The position numbers were made by a program, and so were the translations under genes. From the NCBI RefSeq assembly GCF_024679095.1, contig NC_066515.1, positions 26,116,887 to 26,180,886 on the forward strand: a DNA stretch of 64,000 bases, in the 5' to 3' direction. Below the pieces are notes generated by a model. The model worked only from the letters and a program-made list of their open reading frames with translations, had not been told where the DNA came from and made no database searches. Shown here in pieces: positions 12,358 through 23,620 of this stretch. Each line of letters opens with the position of its first letter. The stretch's first letter is position 1. The DNA is from Eriocheir sinensis. Lineage: Eukaryota; Arthropoda; Malacostraca; Decapoda; Varunidae.

Positions 12358-13470
12358 TGACGACTTAAGCGTGAAAATCCAACCCCTGTAACTAACTTTC
12401 TATAGCTATTACATTACACAGACTTCTAACCATCACTTTAATTTCGAATGAGTTTGCAAAATGTCGACTTATCCTCTTCTGAACCTCTTAATCCTCTTCC
12501 ATTTCCTCTTAAGCGTGAAAATCCAACCCCTGTAACTAACCTTCTATAGCTATTACATTACGACAAAGACTTCTAACCATCACTTTTTACGACTGAGTTT
12601 GCAAAATGTCGACTTAATCCTCTTCTGAACCTCTTAATCCTCTTCCATTTCCTCTTAAGCGTGAAAATCCAACCCCTGTAACTAATCTTCTATAGCTATT
12701 ACATTACGACGAAGACTTCTAACTATCACTTTACGGATGAGATTACAAAATTTCGACTTTATCCTCTTCTGAACCTCTTAATCCTCTTCCATTTCCTCTT
12801 AAGCGTGAAAATCCAACCCCTGTAACTAACCTTCTATAGCTATTACATTACGACAAAGACTTCTAACTATCACTTTACGGATGAGATTACAAAATTTCGA
12901 CTTTATCCTCTTCTGAACCTCTTAATCCTCTTCCATTTCCTCTTAAGCGTGAAAATCCAACCCCTGTAACTAATCTTCTATAGCTATTACATTACGACAA
13001 AGACTTCTAACTATCACTTTACGGATGAGATTGCAAAATGTCGACTTAATCCTCTTCTGAACCTCTTAATCCTCTTCCATTTCCTCTTAAGCGTGAAAAT
13101 CCAACCCCTGTAACTAACCTTCTATAGCTATTACATTACGACAAAGACTTCTAACCATCACTTTACGAATGAGATTACAAAATGTCGACTTTATCCTCTT
13201 CTGAACCTCTTAATCCTCTTCCATTTCCTCTTAAGCGTGAAAATCCAACCCCTGTAACTAACCTTCTATAGTTATTACATTACGACGAAGACTTCTAACC
13301 ATCACTTTACGAATGAGATTACAAAATTTCGACTTTATCCTCTTCTGAACCTCTTGATCCTCTTCCATTTCCTCTTAAGCGTGAAAATCCAACCCCTGTA
13401 ACTAACCTTCTATAGCTATTACATTACGACAAAGACTTCTAACCATCACTTTACGAATGAGTTTTAACAC
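12358..13470. repeat. Minisatellite, unit about 144 bp, eight copies, related to the preceding 81-bp array
   Basis: Anchor GCGTGAAAATCCAACCCCTG recurs near 12370, 12514, 12659, 12801, 12946, 13090, 13233 and 13379. The unit shares the GAGTTTG...GAAAATCCA...CTATAGCTA...CATCACTTT framework with the 81-bp unit but carries an extra C/T-rich insert (CCTCTTCTGAACCTCTTAAT). The two arrays look like successive amplifications of one ancestral monomer. Confidence 0.88.
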
Positions 13471-13667
13471 GTCTAGCTAACTTAATTCGGCCTCCCTCAA
13501 AAAGTTATTAAAGTAAAAAGCCAAACAAGTAATTTAAATGTTAATAAATACCAATACGATGCTTGAAGGTATGAAAATCCGACACACGAGCTAACTCCAT
13601 CTTCAAAAAGTGGACTAATTTTTTTTTATAAGCCAAAGTAGCCGCATAACCTCTCTGAATTATTTTT

Positions 13668-14565
13668 AGGAGCAGCGAGGAGCGGGCTTTTTTTTAATTG
13701 TTGTTTCCTTTTTTTGTGCCCTTGAGCTGTCTCCTTTGCTGTTAAAAAAATAATAACAAAATTTAATGCTAACACTACACGGAAATCTAGCGCCAGCGTG
13801 GGTCTTTCTCGGGGTGTTCCGCGAGCCTCGTAATAAATAAATAAATAACATTAACACTACACAGAAATCTAGCGCCGGCGTGGGTCTTTCTCGGGGTGTT
13901 CCGCTAGCCTCGTAATAAATAAATACAAAACATTAACACCACAGAAATCTAGCGCCGGTGTGGGTCTTTCTCGGGGTGCTCCGCTAGCCTCGTAATAAAT
14001 AAAAATCATTAACACTACACAGAAATCTAGCGCCAGCGTGGGTCTTTCTCGGGGTGTTCCGCTAGCCTCGTAATAAATAAATAAATATCATTAACACTAC
14101 ACAGAAATCTAGCGCCAGCGTGGGTCTTTCTCGGGGTGTTCCGCGAGCCTCGTAATAAATAAATAAATATCATTAACACTACACAGAAATCTAGCGCCGG
14201 TGTGGGTCTTTCTCGGGGTGTTCCGCTAGCCTCGTAATAAATAAATAAATATCATTAACACTACACAGAAATCTAGCGCCAGCGTGGGTCTTTCTCGGGG
14301 TGCTCCGCTAGCCTCGTAATAAATAAATAAATATCATTAACACTACACAGAAATCTAGCGCCAGTGTGGGTCTTTCTCGGGGTGTTCCGCTAGCCCAGTT
14401 ATAAATGAATAAATAACATGCTAATACTACACAGAAATCTAGCGCCAGCGTGGGCCTTTCTCGGGGTGTTCCGCTAGCCTCGTAATAAATAAAAATCATT
14501 AACACTACACAGAAATCTAGCGCCAGCGTGGGTCTTTCTCGGGGTGTTCCGCTAGCCTAGGGTCC
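13668..14565 (-). repeat. Family S copy followed by a minisatellite of about 82 bp, ten copies
   Basis: A reversed family S copy (13668-13760; the complement reads GGAGACAGCTCAAGGGCAC) runs without a break into ten copies of a unit containing AATCTAGCGCC, GTGGGTCTTTCTCGGGGTG and TTCCGCTAGCC, joined by (AATA)n. Anchors recur at about 13781, 13863, 13945, 14022, 14103, 14187, 14270, 14349, 14433 and 14510. The array probably grew from sequence belonging to the dispersed element. Confidence 0.85.
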
Positions 14566-14679
14566 GTGTGGGAACTCTTGGCATCTCCCCCGTTCCTGAG
14601 GTGTGATGTCATTGCCACGTCATCGCCTTCTGCTAACCCAAGGCCTTCCTTGTATACCTCTGTTGCTGGAAGAGGAGGA

Positions 14680-14786
14680 GGTGAAGCGGGAGGTGGAGGA
14701 GGAGGAGGAGGGGTTGAGAGGAGAGTGTCTAAAGAATATATTTGAATAGATTACGAATTGCTTTGTTTGTTATATATCATTACTTA

Positions 14787-14855
<69 letters not shown>

Positions 14856-15092
14856 CGTTGAAATCACCAGTGTTTTGCTTTTTTTCAGAGAGAGAGAGAG
14901 AGAGAGAAAGTAGGGACATTAAATCTTTACCGTGGTGCAACGTGATAATCATAATAATTAAACAGACAAAGAGGAGGAGGAGGAGGAGGAGGAAGAAGAA
15001 GAAGAAGAGGAGGAGGAGAAGGAAGAGAAGGAGGAGGAGGAGGAGTACGTGTATCCTTCAGAAATGTTCTCTTTGTTTTTTCCTTCCTCTCG

Positions 15093-15155
<63 letters not shown>

Positions 15156-15730
15156 GGAGCATAGCAACCAGGAGACAAGCATGAAAGAGGAGGAGGAGGA
15201 GGAGGAGGAGGAGGAAACCAGATATTAAAAAAAAATGCTCCATGCATGTTCGGTTCAGTACTTGTCTTGTTCGCGTTCTGTTCAATGAGTGTTTGATGGT
15301 CCTTCTCCTCCTTCTCCTCCTCTTCCTCTTTCTCCTCCTCCTGACAGAAAAAAAAAATGATAGGGGTGAAAATATGTAAGAGCGATGTTATGTGCGTGAA
15401 GAACAAACCCAGAGAGAGAGAGAGAGAGAGAGGGGGGGGGTTAGGTTGCGTGAATATGTAAAAAGTGTCAATAGATATGATTCAGATGGTAATTTTTGTG
15501 ACAGGTGAAAGGATGTCCGTGAACACCTGTAGAGTAGGTGGGAACGAGACCAGGTGAACTACTACTACTACTACTACTACTTCTACTACTACTACTACTA
15601 CTAATAATAATAATAATGATAATAATAATAACAATAACCTCCTCCTCCTCCTCCTACTACTACTACTACTACTACTACTGCTGTTATTTGTCCTGTTATT
15701 TCAATTTAAAGTTACGTGGAAAACAATTAA
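14680..15730. repeat. Cluster of (CT)n, (AG)n, (GGA)n and (CTA)n microsatellites
   Basis: (CT)n at about 14789-14851 and 15095-15152, (AG)n at 14887-14907 and 15411-15431, (GGA)n and (GAA)n tracts at 14968-15045 and 15187-15218, and (CTA)n with (AAT)n at 15558-15680. I see no gene. Confidence 0.9.
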
Positions 15731-15739
15731 AAAAATAAC

Positions 15740-17527
15740 CTGTATATAGTCTACTTACATATTCTTGAGGCATTGTTGTTGTTGTTGTTGTTGTTGACAG
15801 TGGTGTAGGTAATACAAATCTTCGGTATATATATTTTTTCTTTTTATTTGTCTTCTTTTTCGTGTCTTGAGCCGGAAATGACTATAAATCTTTCCTCTTC
15901 TTTCTCCTTCTTCTCTTCTTCTCTGTCCTTCCGTGTTTCCCTAATCTATTAACATTTTTTTTTCGATGCTCAAGGTGACATTATAGGAATATATATATAT
16001 GGCGTAAAAAAATATTGAAGATAGTACTAAGTTTTTTTTCTATGCAATTCATATATTCAAAACTTGCAATATTTATTTTTTTTCTCAGTGGAAGCCCTTT
16101 TTTTCTTGTTTTCTCTCCTCTGTTCTAATTATTTGTCTGTCATTTCTTCGTATTTTCTTTGTTTTCTTTTCTCTCTCGTTCCTTTACTCAATTAGGCTAT
16201 GTATCGTCCGTTCACAAATATACCACCTTTTATTAACACATTTATCTTTTAATTCTCTGTTTCCACCTTCCTTTTTCGCCTTCCTCCTCCTCCTCCTCTT
16301 CCTTCTTTCCCTCTCTTCGTCCGTTCACAAATATATCACCCTTTATTAACACATTCCTCCTTTTTAATTCAGTTTCCACCTTCCTCCTCCTCTTCCTTCT
16401 TTCCCTCTTCTTCTTCTTCTCCTTTCATCTCCAAGCCCTTCTTTTTCGCCTTCCTCCTCCTTCTCCTCTTCCTTCTTTCCCTCTCTTCTTCTCCTCCTTT
16501 CTCTCTTCTCCTTACATCTTCTTTAATCCATCTATCTTAACTTCCATCCCACACTCTTTGGTTGGCGGAAGTCTAATTTATCTAGCTATCTCCTTTATCT
16601 AATCTTCCATCCCACACTCTTTGGTTGCCGCGGGAATCACCAAGCACAGACAACCCCAAAGCCCGCAACCTTCCCAACCCAACCTGTCACTTCACACGAA
16701 CTCCACTAATATGAGTGTACGAGTGTTGGACGGTCCTTGATATTCTGCCCCTCCTCCTCCCCACCCCCATTCATAACACCTGTCCCGTTCTGTTAAATAC
16801 TCACCTCCATAACCACCAACTCCCCCCCCCCCCTCTCGTTCTTCCGCTATTTCAATCTCCACTTCCCACTTTCTCCTCCTCCTTGACGTCATGTATACTG
16901 AAATATGTGTTTTTTGTGGGTGTTTCAAGGTTGTGGTGGTGGTGCTGGTGTGGTTCGCTATAACAGGGTTTTGGATTTGAATTTGCTTGTGTGCAGCAAG
17001 TTATGTATTTCTCTCTCTCTTCCGCTAGTTCAATCTCCACTTCCCGCTTTCTCCTCCTCCTCCTTCTCGTCATGTATACTCTGAAATGTGTGTTTTTTGT
17101 GGGTGTTTCAAGGTTGTGGTGGTGGTGTGGTTCGCTATAGCAGGGTTTTGGATTTGAATTTGCTTGTATGTGTGTGTGTGTAGCAAGGTATGTATCTCTC
17201 TCTCTATGTAAATATTTTTCTCTCGTTTCCACTTCTATCTTTTTTTCCCCTCCTTCTGTTTCTGCATTCTCTCCATTTTTCTTTCTTTCCTCCGTTCCTT
17301 CTCCCCTTTCCCTCTTCTGATTCTCCTTTGCTCTTTCTTTTCTATCTCCTATTTCTCTCCCGTTTCTCTCTTTCGCGTCACACGGAGTTAGTTTCTGGTC
17401 CGTGAGCCTCGCATGATGATGTCGACGATGATGAATGTGATTGTGATAATTCGTTCCGGTCGTTAGGGGTGTTGGCATGACATGGACACACACACACACA
17501 AACACACACGCCTAGCTGCTCCCCTTG

Positions 17528-17572
<45 letters not shown>

Positions 17573-18375
17573 ACGTAATCACATTCATACACAAGGGAAA
17601 TTTGCTGAACACTTTCATTTGATAAGATTTTGATAAGGCCTTCACATAATCAATTTCCACGGCTTTCACTTCCTATAACCTTATTTTGTTATTCATGTTA
17701 TTCCTATCCTTGTTATTCATTCCTATTCATATCATATTGTTCTCTCATCCATATAATCTTATACAGTATGGCATAACATTTACTCTTTTACAAACTGCGA
17801 CACATTTCACCACAACACTTAACTAATAGGAAATGCCAATACGTACTCCAGAAAAAAACTCAATTAGCTCTTATTAAACTCTTCAGTATCACGGGAAATA
17901 ACAGACCATTCCAATACATAATAAACTGAGGACTTAAAAATAATATCACTAGTTCTTGACCTCTTCCTATAACACAAACAATAGGGTAGAGACTGAAGAC
18001 ACTTAGAAAAAGGCAGAATGAGACATATGAGAAAGTTGGAAAACAGTAAAATATGAGAAAGTTGGAACACAGTAAAATATGAGAAAGTTGGAACACAGTA
18101 AAATAAAGGCAATCCAACATAACATAATAAAGTGTGAAATAAAAAATAACGAATAAACTACAAAAACGTATATTAAGAAATAAACAGAATATCACAATAC
18201 ATTAATAACTGATAATAAATCACTCTTCCTCTTATTCTTCACATAACATAACCTGTGAAATAAAATATAACTCAAACAGAACAAAAGAAACACAAAAAAC
18301 AAACAGAATATCGCAATACATCAATAACCGATAATGAATCACACTTCCTCCTTTTCTTCACTTTCTTCCTCATTT
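15740..18375. other. Non-coding, low-complexity DNA with one local duplication
   Basis: T-rich and CCTTCC-type sequence covers 15800-16540. A segment with CAATCTCCACTTCCC, CGTCATGTATACT and GTGTTTCAAGGTTGTGGTGG occurs twice (about 16848-16990 and 17026-17165). (CA)n lies near 17487 and 17543. A 28-bp unit with GAGAAAGTTGGAACACAGTA is repeated three times at 18028-18105. I found no supported gene. Confidence 0.6.
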
Positions 18376-18419
18376 TCCTACAACTAATAGATTCACACGG
18401 AGATTCACAAACATTGTCA

Positions 18420-18756
18420 TTTTCCTGCATCAGACCGATCCGCAGACATTCTTAAGAGGAGCAGGAATAGAGGGACGGATAGCTACCATTACCCACAGAC
18501 AGTACCATTTCCCTACTGCAAAGCCTCATGCAGTACTGGTAACTCAATCATTTTCATTCTCCCACATCAAACCCATCCACGGACGTTCTTAAGAGCAACT
18601 GGAAAGGGGATCGGGTAGCTACCATTAATCACAGACAGTATCATTTCCCTACCACAAAGCCTCATACAGTGCTGGTAACTCACAATCATTCTCATTCTCC
18701 TGCATCAAAGCCATCCACGGACATTCTTAAGAGGAGCAGGAATCGAGGGACGGGAG
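18420..18756. repeat. Tandem repeat, unit about 132 bp, abutting the end of RAD51D
   Basis: Anchors of the GACATTCTTAAGAGGAGCAGG type recur near 18443, 18575 and 18721. The array lies just 3' of the RAD51D stop codon on the minus strand, so it is probably in the 3' untranslated region or immediate flank. Confidence 0.8.
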
Positions 18757-21700
18757 CTAGTGTGCAACAGACTTCTCGGGAAACTTAACCACAGCCCTCC
18801 TCTCCTTCACTCTTGTCCCCTTCCACACTGCCACCATCAGCTCCAGGGGGCTTCTAGGGGCCAGGTAGTCCCCTTCTGAGTCCTTCACCAGTACGCGTTT
18901 GCCGATGCACTGCCTTGTCCGTTTGATGTAGAGGCGGATGTGTGGGACGGATCGCCATAATCTGGGAAGCGTGGAAATGGATGAGTGAGTGAATGGATGC
19001 AAGGGAGATAGAGGAAGAGGGAAAGGAAAAGGATTGGTGAGAAAGCAAAGTTAGGGAGGAAGGGAGAGAAGGAAAACTGATAGGAAGGGAGGGAGGGAGT
19101 GGTTGTAAGCTAATTCAGTAGAAAGGAAATTTAAGAGGTGAGTCTGGAGTGAATGAAATGTGTGGATGAGTGAGGGTGAGGAAGCAGAGTCAGGGAGGAA
19201 GGGAGAGAAGGAAAACTGATAGGAAGGAAGGGAGGGAGTGGTTGTAAGCTAATTCAGTAAAAAGGAAATTTAAGAGGTGAGTCTAGGGTGAATGAAATGT
19301 GTGAATGAGTGAGGGTGAGGAAGCAGAGTCAGGGAGGAAGGAAGGGAGGGAGGGAGTGGTTGTAATCTAATTCAGTAGGAGAGTAAGTGAGTCTAGGGTG
19401 AATGAAGTTTTTAAATGAGTGAGGGTGAGGAAGCAGAGTCAGGGAGGAAGGAAGGGAGTGGTTGTAAGCTAATTCAATAGGAGAGGAAGTGAGTCTAGGG
19501 TGAATGAAGTGTGTGAATGAGTGAGGGTGGTCAGTCCTTAATCCTAAGTGATTCTACATTAATCAGATAGCTCCAAAACGTTGCATTTCAACTCTTTAAT
19601 ATTAAGTTCTAGGAAGTGACGGTCGAGCTTGTTTTTAAAGGAGTCAATCGTGGGAGCTTATTCCATTCTCGCACTACAACGTTGGTGAAGAAAAATTTAA
19701 TAATACAATAATAATAATAGTAACCGATGAATAAGGAGTGAGTCGCCTTCCTTACTCACCTTCCGAGCGCTGGATTGAACTGAGAATTTGAGACACTGGT
19801 GGTGGTGTTGGTGGTGTAGTCCTCATCAGCACCCCTGGCCTGCACCACATCATTCACCACCACCACCGCCAAATGCTGTTCCCTGGCTAGTGTTTTCAGG
19901 CGCACGGCTAGCTGGTTCATCATCGCTAGCCCTGGAGTGATCAGGAAGGAGGTTATTTATGTGTTTTTCATCTTTTTTTGCTTTCTCCACTAGGTTCAGC
20001 GTTCCTATTCACCTTTTTCTCATCTCTTGTTTCACTTATTCATTGTTTAGCTTATTTGCTGTCTACTTCCCTCTCTCGTATTCCTTATATTTACTCTCTA
20101 CATCTCTCTAATCTTCCTTGTACTTCTTGTCTTTGGTCCACATTCATACGTTAATAAGTCATTCAATCCAGCACATTAACCTTACCACACATGTACCCTT
20201 CCCTAAGTCTTCCTCATTAACACCAAGAACAGCTACAAAAGTTAAGTTCTCCTCCACATCTATCTCCAAGCTTTCTTTGGTCCACTTTCAAACAATAATA
20301 AGTCATTCAATCCAGCACATTAACCTATCACACATGTACCCTTCCCTAAGTCTTCCTCATTAACACAAGAACAGCTACAAAAGTTAAGTTCTTCTCCACA
20401 TTTATCTCCAAGCTTTCTTTGATCCACTTTCAAACATTAATAAGTCATTCAATCCAACACATTAACCTTACCCACATGTACCCTTCCCTAAGTCTTCCTC
20501 ATTAACACAAGAACAGCTACAAAAGTTAAGTTCTCCTCCATATCTATCTCCAAGCTTTCTTTGGTCCACTTTCAAACATTAATAAGTCATTCAATCCAGC
20601 ACATTAACCCTACCACACATGTACCCTTCTCTAAGTCTTCCTCCTTAACACCAAAAGCATCCACATAGGTTCTTCTCCACACATATCAACAAGCCTTCAG
20701 TCTACATCCATACATACATTCAGTCAATCAACCCAGCACATTAACCTTACCACACATGTACCCTTCTCTAAGTATTTCTCCTTAACACCAAAAGCATCCA
20801 CATAGGTTCTCCTTCACACATATCAACAAGCCTTCTTCAGTCTACTTCCATACATACATACATTCAGTCAGTCAATGCAGCAGCCTCACCACACACCCAC
20901 CTTGCTTTGATTGCTGTCCACATATATGAGGGAACAGGATGGTCGCTACCGAGTCCACAACCACCAGTTTAATCTTGCTCAGGGTCACTCCAGCACCAGC
21001 CCCAGCCCCACCCTGCCTGACGGGGACGAAGGGCTGCGTGGGGATGGTGAGTGCGTCGAACAGCTCCCACACGTCGTAGGCTCCCACCACCTTGATGCGA
21101 CTTAGCGCCTCTTCTGTCTGTTAAAAGGGGGTAGGGGTGAGGATTATTATTATCAATATTATTTTTATTTTTACAGCAAGGGAGACAGCTCAAGGGAACA
21201 AAATCAAAGTAACAAAAAAACCCGCCAGGTGCTTCCTCCGACAAAGGAAAAACAGAACGTGAGGTCAAGTTGGAAAGTTTCGTTTAGTCGGCGCAACATC
21301 TGTGGTCATATGCCGGAGAGAGACAGAAGGGGAAGGGATTATAGGAGAAAGGAACAGATCCCAGGAGATGGGACACAACCCCCAATCAATACCTGGTACC
21401 CATTCACTGCTGGGTGGACAGGGGCATAGGGTATCGGAAAAGCCACCCAAATTTTTCCACTCCGCCTGAGAATTGAACCTGGGCTGTCTCGGTTGTGAGC
21501 CGAGTGTGCTAACCACTGCACCACGAACCCCCCAACATGAGGTCAAAAGAGAGGTCAAACATTGAGGGTTGGGTGAAGTCCATGACCTTTTATTTTTTTA
21601 TAAGTTTACTGCCATAACCACAAAAGAAAAACAGAACAAAGAGGTCAAAGGAGAGGTCGGAAATTGAGGATTGGGTGATGTTATTGACCTTTTTATTCCC

Positions 21701-23049
21701 TATGCAAGTTTAACGCTATAACCACAAATGCGAAACACCTTTTTGTAACCCACCACCACCACCGCCACACACCTTCGGATCTTGTGGTAACGCCTCGACT
21801 ATGGGGTTAATCCTGAGGGGAGAGAGACCTCCCATAGAGTCCACATACAGCACGCAGATGCCAAGCTCTTGGGCGGTGTGCAGAGCTAAGCGAAGGCACA
21901 GGGACGTCTTGCCTTCACCCGCCTGTCCACACACCTCCACAACATCGCCAGTCGCCAGGCCGCCCCCGAGAAGCTTGTCCAGCCTGGTGTTGAGGGAGCG
22001 GATGACTTGTTAGGCAGGGGAAGGAAATGACTAGTGGAAAGAATGATTAATGTGATAGAAAGATGAATGTTGAGTGAAAAAGATGTCTGTGCCTCACTCT
22101 TTGGAGCCGGTGGACAAGACTTGGGTGGTGTGGATGGCCTCACTCAGCAGGTCTTGGCCCGACACAGGGAAGACAGAGTGGTGGGCGATGGCAACCCGGC
22201 GGATGCTGCGGAGCTCCTGTAGGCATGGAAGGGGAAGGATTAGGGTGAGCGGATGAGTGTGAGAAACTAACTATGGGCCTGTGATATTATTTTCCTGTAT
22301 AAGTAATGTTATGATACTAGCAGAGAAATGAGATGGACGAAATTTAAGTAGGAATGAGAGATAAAAAAACATGTATAAAGATGAAACAGAGGAAGTAAAA
22401 GATTGAAAAAATAGAAGGGAAAGAAATAGAGGAAGTAGGACAAATATATGGAGAGGAAATAGAAGAAAGAAATGACAAATAAAGAAGAGATAGAAGAAGG
22501 AATAGAAGAAACAGCAGAAACGTCAGAAATACGTATATGATGAAGAAATGAGAAGAAAAAAAATAGGAGATAGAAGAAATGGAATAAATATAAGGAATAG
22601 ACAACATAGGACAGCATATCCCTCTCACCCACCCATCCTATAGCTAACAGACATCTTCCTCGCCAGCTCCTCCTCCTCACACTCTCCACCCCTGAGATGA
22701 GATAACAAGGAAAGAGAGGACAGAAACAAGAAGTGGAGGAGGAAAATGACAAAATAGGAAAACATATCCCCCTCACCCTATAGCTAACAGACATCTTCCT
22801 CGTCAGCTCCTCACACTCTCCACCCCCGAGATGAGATAACAAGGAAAGAGGAAAGAAACAAGAAGTGGAGGAGGAAAATGACAAAATAGGAAAACATATC
22901 CCCCTCACCCTATAGCTAACAGATGCCTTCCTTGCCAGCTCTTCGCAGTCCCTTAACAGCAGCTCCCTCACACTCTTCACCCCCTGAGCCCTGAGCTTCT
23001 CCACCACCTCAGCTGTTAGCGAGGGACACATGCCCACTGACAGACGCAT
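18757..23049 (-). CDS. RAD51D: RAD51D, DNA repair protein (RAD51 paralog D), six exons
   Basis: Exons on the minus strand, in order: 23049-22909, 22216-22098, 21983-21773, 21117-20901, 19931-19760 and 18961-18757. All introns read GT...AG and the phases join to give 354 residues (the human protein has 328). In the family, RAD51D is a nuclear ATPase of the BCDX2 complex (RAD51B-RAD51C-RAD51D-XRCC2) that promotes RAD51 filament assembly during homologous recombination. Seen here: an N-terminal linker domain (residues 1-60, MRLSVGMCPSLT start, cf. human GLCPGLT), LSTGSKELDKLL at 82-92, Walker A GQAGEGKT at 106-113, LYVDSMGGLSPLRI, Walker B KLVVVDS with Asp212, LKTLAREQ..AVVVVN and NPALGRLWRSVPHIR. 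A 20-residue Thr/Asn/Ser-rich loop lies in exon 5. The start is the only Met giving this conserved N-terminus. Introns hold satellites, a SINE and a LINE fragment. Confidence 0.93.
19045..19530. repeat. Purine-rich minisatellite in RAD51D intron 5
   Basis: Units of about 115-140 bp with GAGTGAGGGTGAGGAAGCAG, GAGTCAGGGAGGAAG and GTTGTAAGCTAATTCAGTA recur about four times. Later copies are shorter through internal loss. Confidence 0.8.
19545..19705 (-). mobile_element. LINE 3' coding fragment in RAD51D intron 5
   Basis: Read on the minus strand, the segment encodes FFTNVVVREWNKLP and then, after a frame slip, DSFKNKLDRHF. That is the C-terminal signature of CR1-like LINE ORF2 proteins (compare FTNRVVDEWNRL near 26040). 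It is a short dead remnant. Confidence 0.65.
20118..20860. repeat. Minisatellite, unit about 140 bp, five copies, in RAD51D intron 4
   Basis: Units contain AAGTCATTCAATCCAGCACA, CACACATGTACCCTTCCCTA and AGTCTTCCTCATTAACAC. The last two copies are shortened and diverged. The array fills most of the intron up to the exon 4 donor. Confidence 0.85.
21165..21240 (+). repeat. Dispersed repeat family S, copy in RAD51D intron 3
   Basis: TTTACAGCAAGGGAGACAGC followed by CTCAAGGGAACAAAA and a CCCGCCAGG segment match the family S arms, opposite in strand to the gene. It adjoins a tRNA-derived SINE. Confidence 0.7.
21285..21535 (-). mobile_element. tRNA-derived SINE in RAD51D intron 3
   Basis: On the minus strand the head reads like a tRNA: GGTGCAGTGGTTAGCACACT (box A area), an anticodon arm CTCGGCTCACAACCGAG with a five-base stem and CAC in the loop (valine-type), and GGTTCAATTCT (box B). 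A body of about 170 bp follows, with CAGCAGTGAATGGGTACCAG and a GATGTTGCGCCGACTAAACG tail. The 3' body is not tRNA, so this is a SINE and not a tRNA gene. It lies in the same orientation as RAD51D. Confidence 0.8.
22625..22860 (-). repeat. Two partial tandem copies of the RAD51D exon 1 end and splice donor
   Basis: The last 40 or so bases of exon 1 plus intron sequence (unit about 132-140 bp) are repeated twice inside intron 1. The copy ending at 22777 keeps the coding sense (GAGCTGACGAGGAAGATGTC) and an intact donor AGG|GTGAGG. The copy ending at 22637 has lost the donor GT at the same point. The nearer donor is exactly 132 bases from the real one, so the frame is preserved. Confidence 0.85.
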
Positions 23050-23620
23050 ATCCCTCCTTTCCTTTCCCTCTTGGCACAGTATCAGTGTGTTTGTTTTTTG
23101 TCTCTTCTTGGTCTTGTTTTACTTATTTCTCGTGTTTTGTTTTTAGTTTTTTTCTTGTACGGTTTTTTTTTTTGTTCTTCTTGAGTAGGAGGAATATGCC
23201 CAGAATCGTCCAAGGTGGAGTTCTTTCTATCTCAATCCTCTTCAGTTCCTTGTCTTCTGTAGCTTATTCTTCGATCAGTTTCTTTTTCTTCCTCGGTTTG
23301 TTTTCTCTTCTTCAGCTCCTGTTTTCTCTCCTTTACCTTCCTTATTTCTCTTAGTGTGGCTCTGAATCACTTGGCAGGCCTCTTTTTCCCTTGTTTCCGC
23401 TTTCCAACCTCTTGTTTCCTCTTTCCAACCTCTGTTTCCTCTTGAGTTGAGTTGTCGGTCGGGAGTCTCGCCTTTTTAACGGCACTCCCTACTGGCTGGG
23501 TCTATTATTTTCCTCCTTTCCTTTCATTCTTTTTCCCTTTATTGTCCAAACTTATGTACTGTTGTTTTTGTTTCTTCCGTATGTTCATTTTCTGTGGTCT
23601 TTCTCGGTCTTTTGAGCTTC
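23050..23620. other. RAD51D upstream flank, no gene seen
   Basis: This stretch lies between the RAD51D start and the LINE remnant and should contain the RAD51D 5' end and promoter. It is T- and C-rich on the + strand (TTTTTTTTTTGTTC near 23166). I see no convincing TATA box or initiator, and no other gene. Confidence 0.4.

Noticed and set aside
11929..12360. Overlapping 129-143 codon frames on both strands
   Set aside because: They exist only because the 81-bp satellite unit is a multiple of three without stops; the peptide repeats every 27 residues and has no relatives I recognise.
21285..21535. Possible tRNA-Val gene
   Set aside because: The head resembles tRNA-Val but the acceptor stem does not close, and a non-tRNA body follows, as in SINEs.
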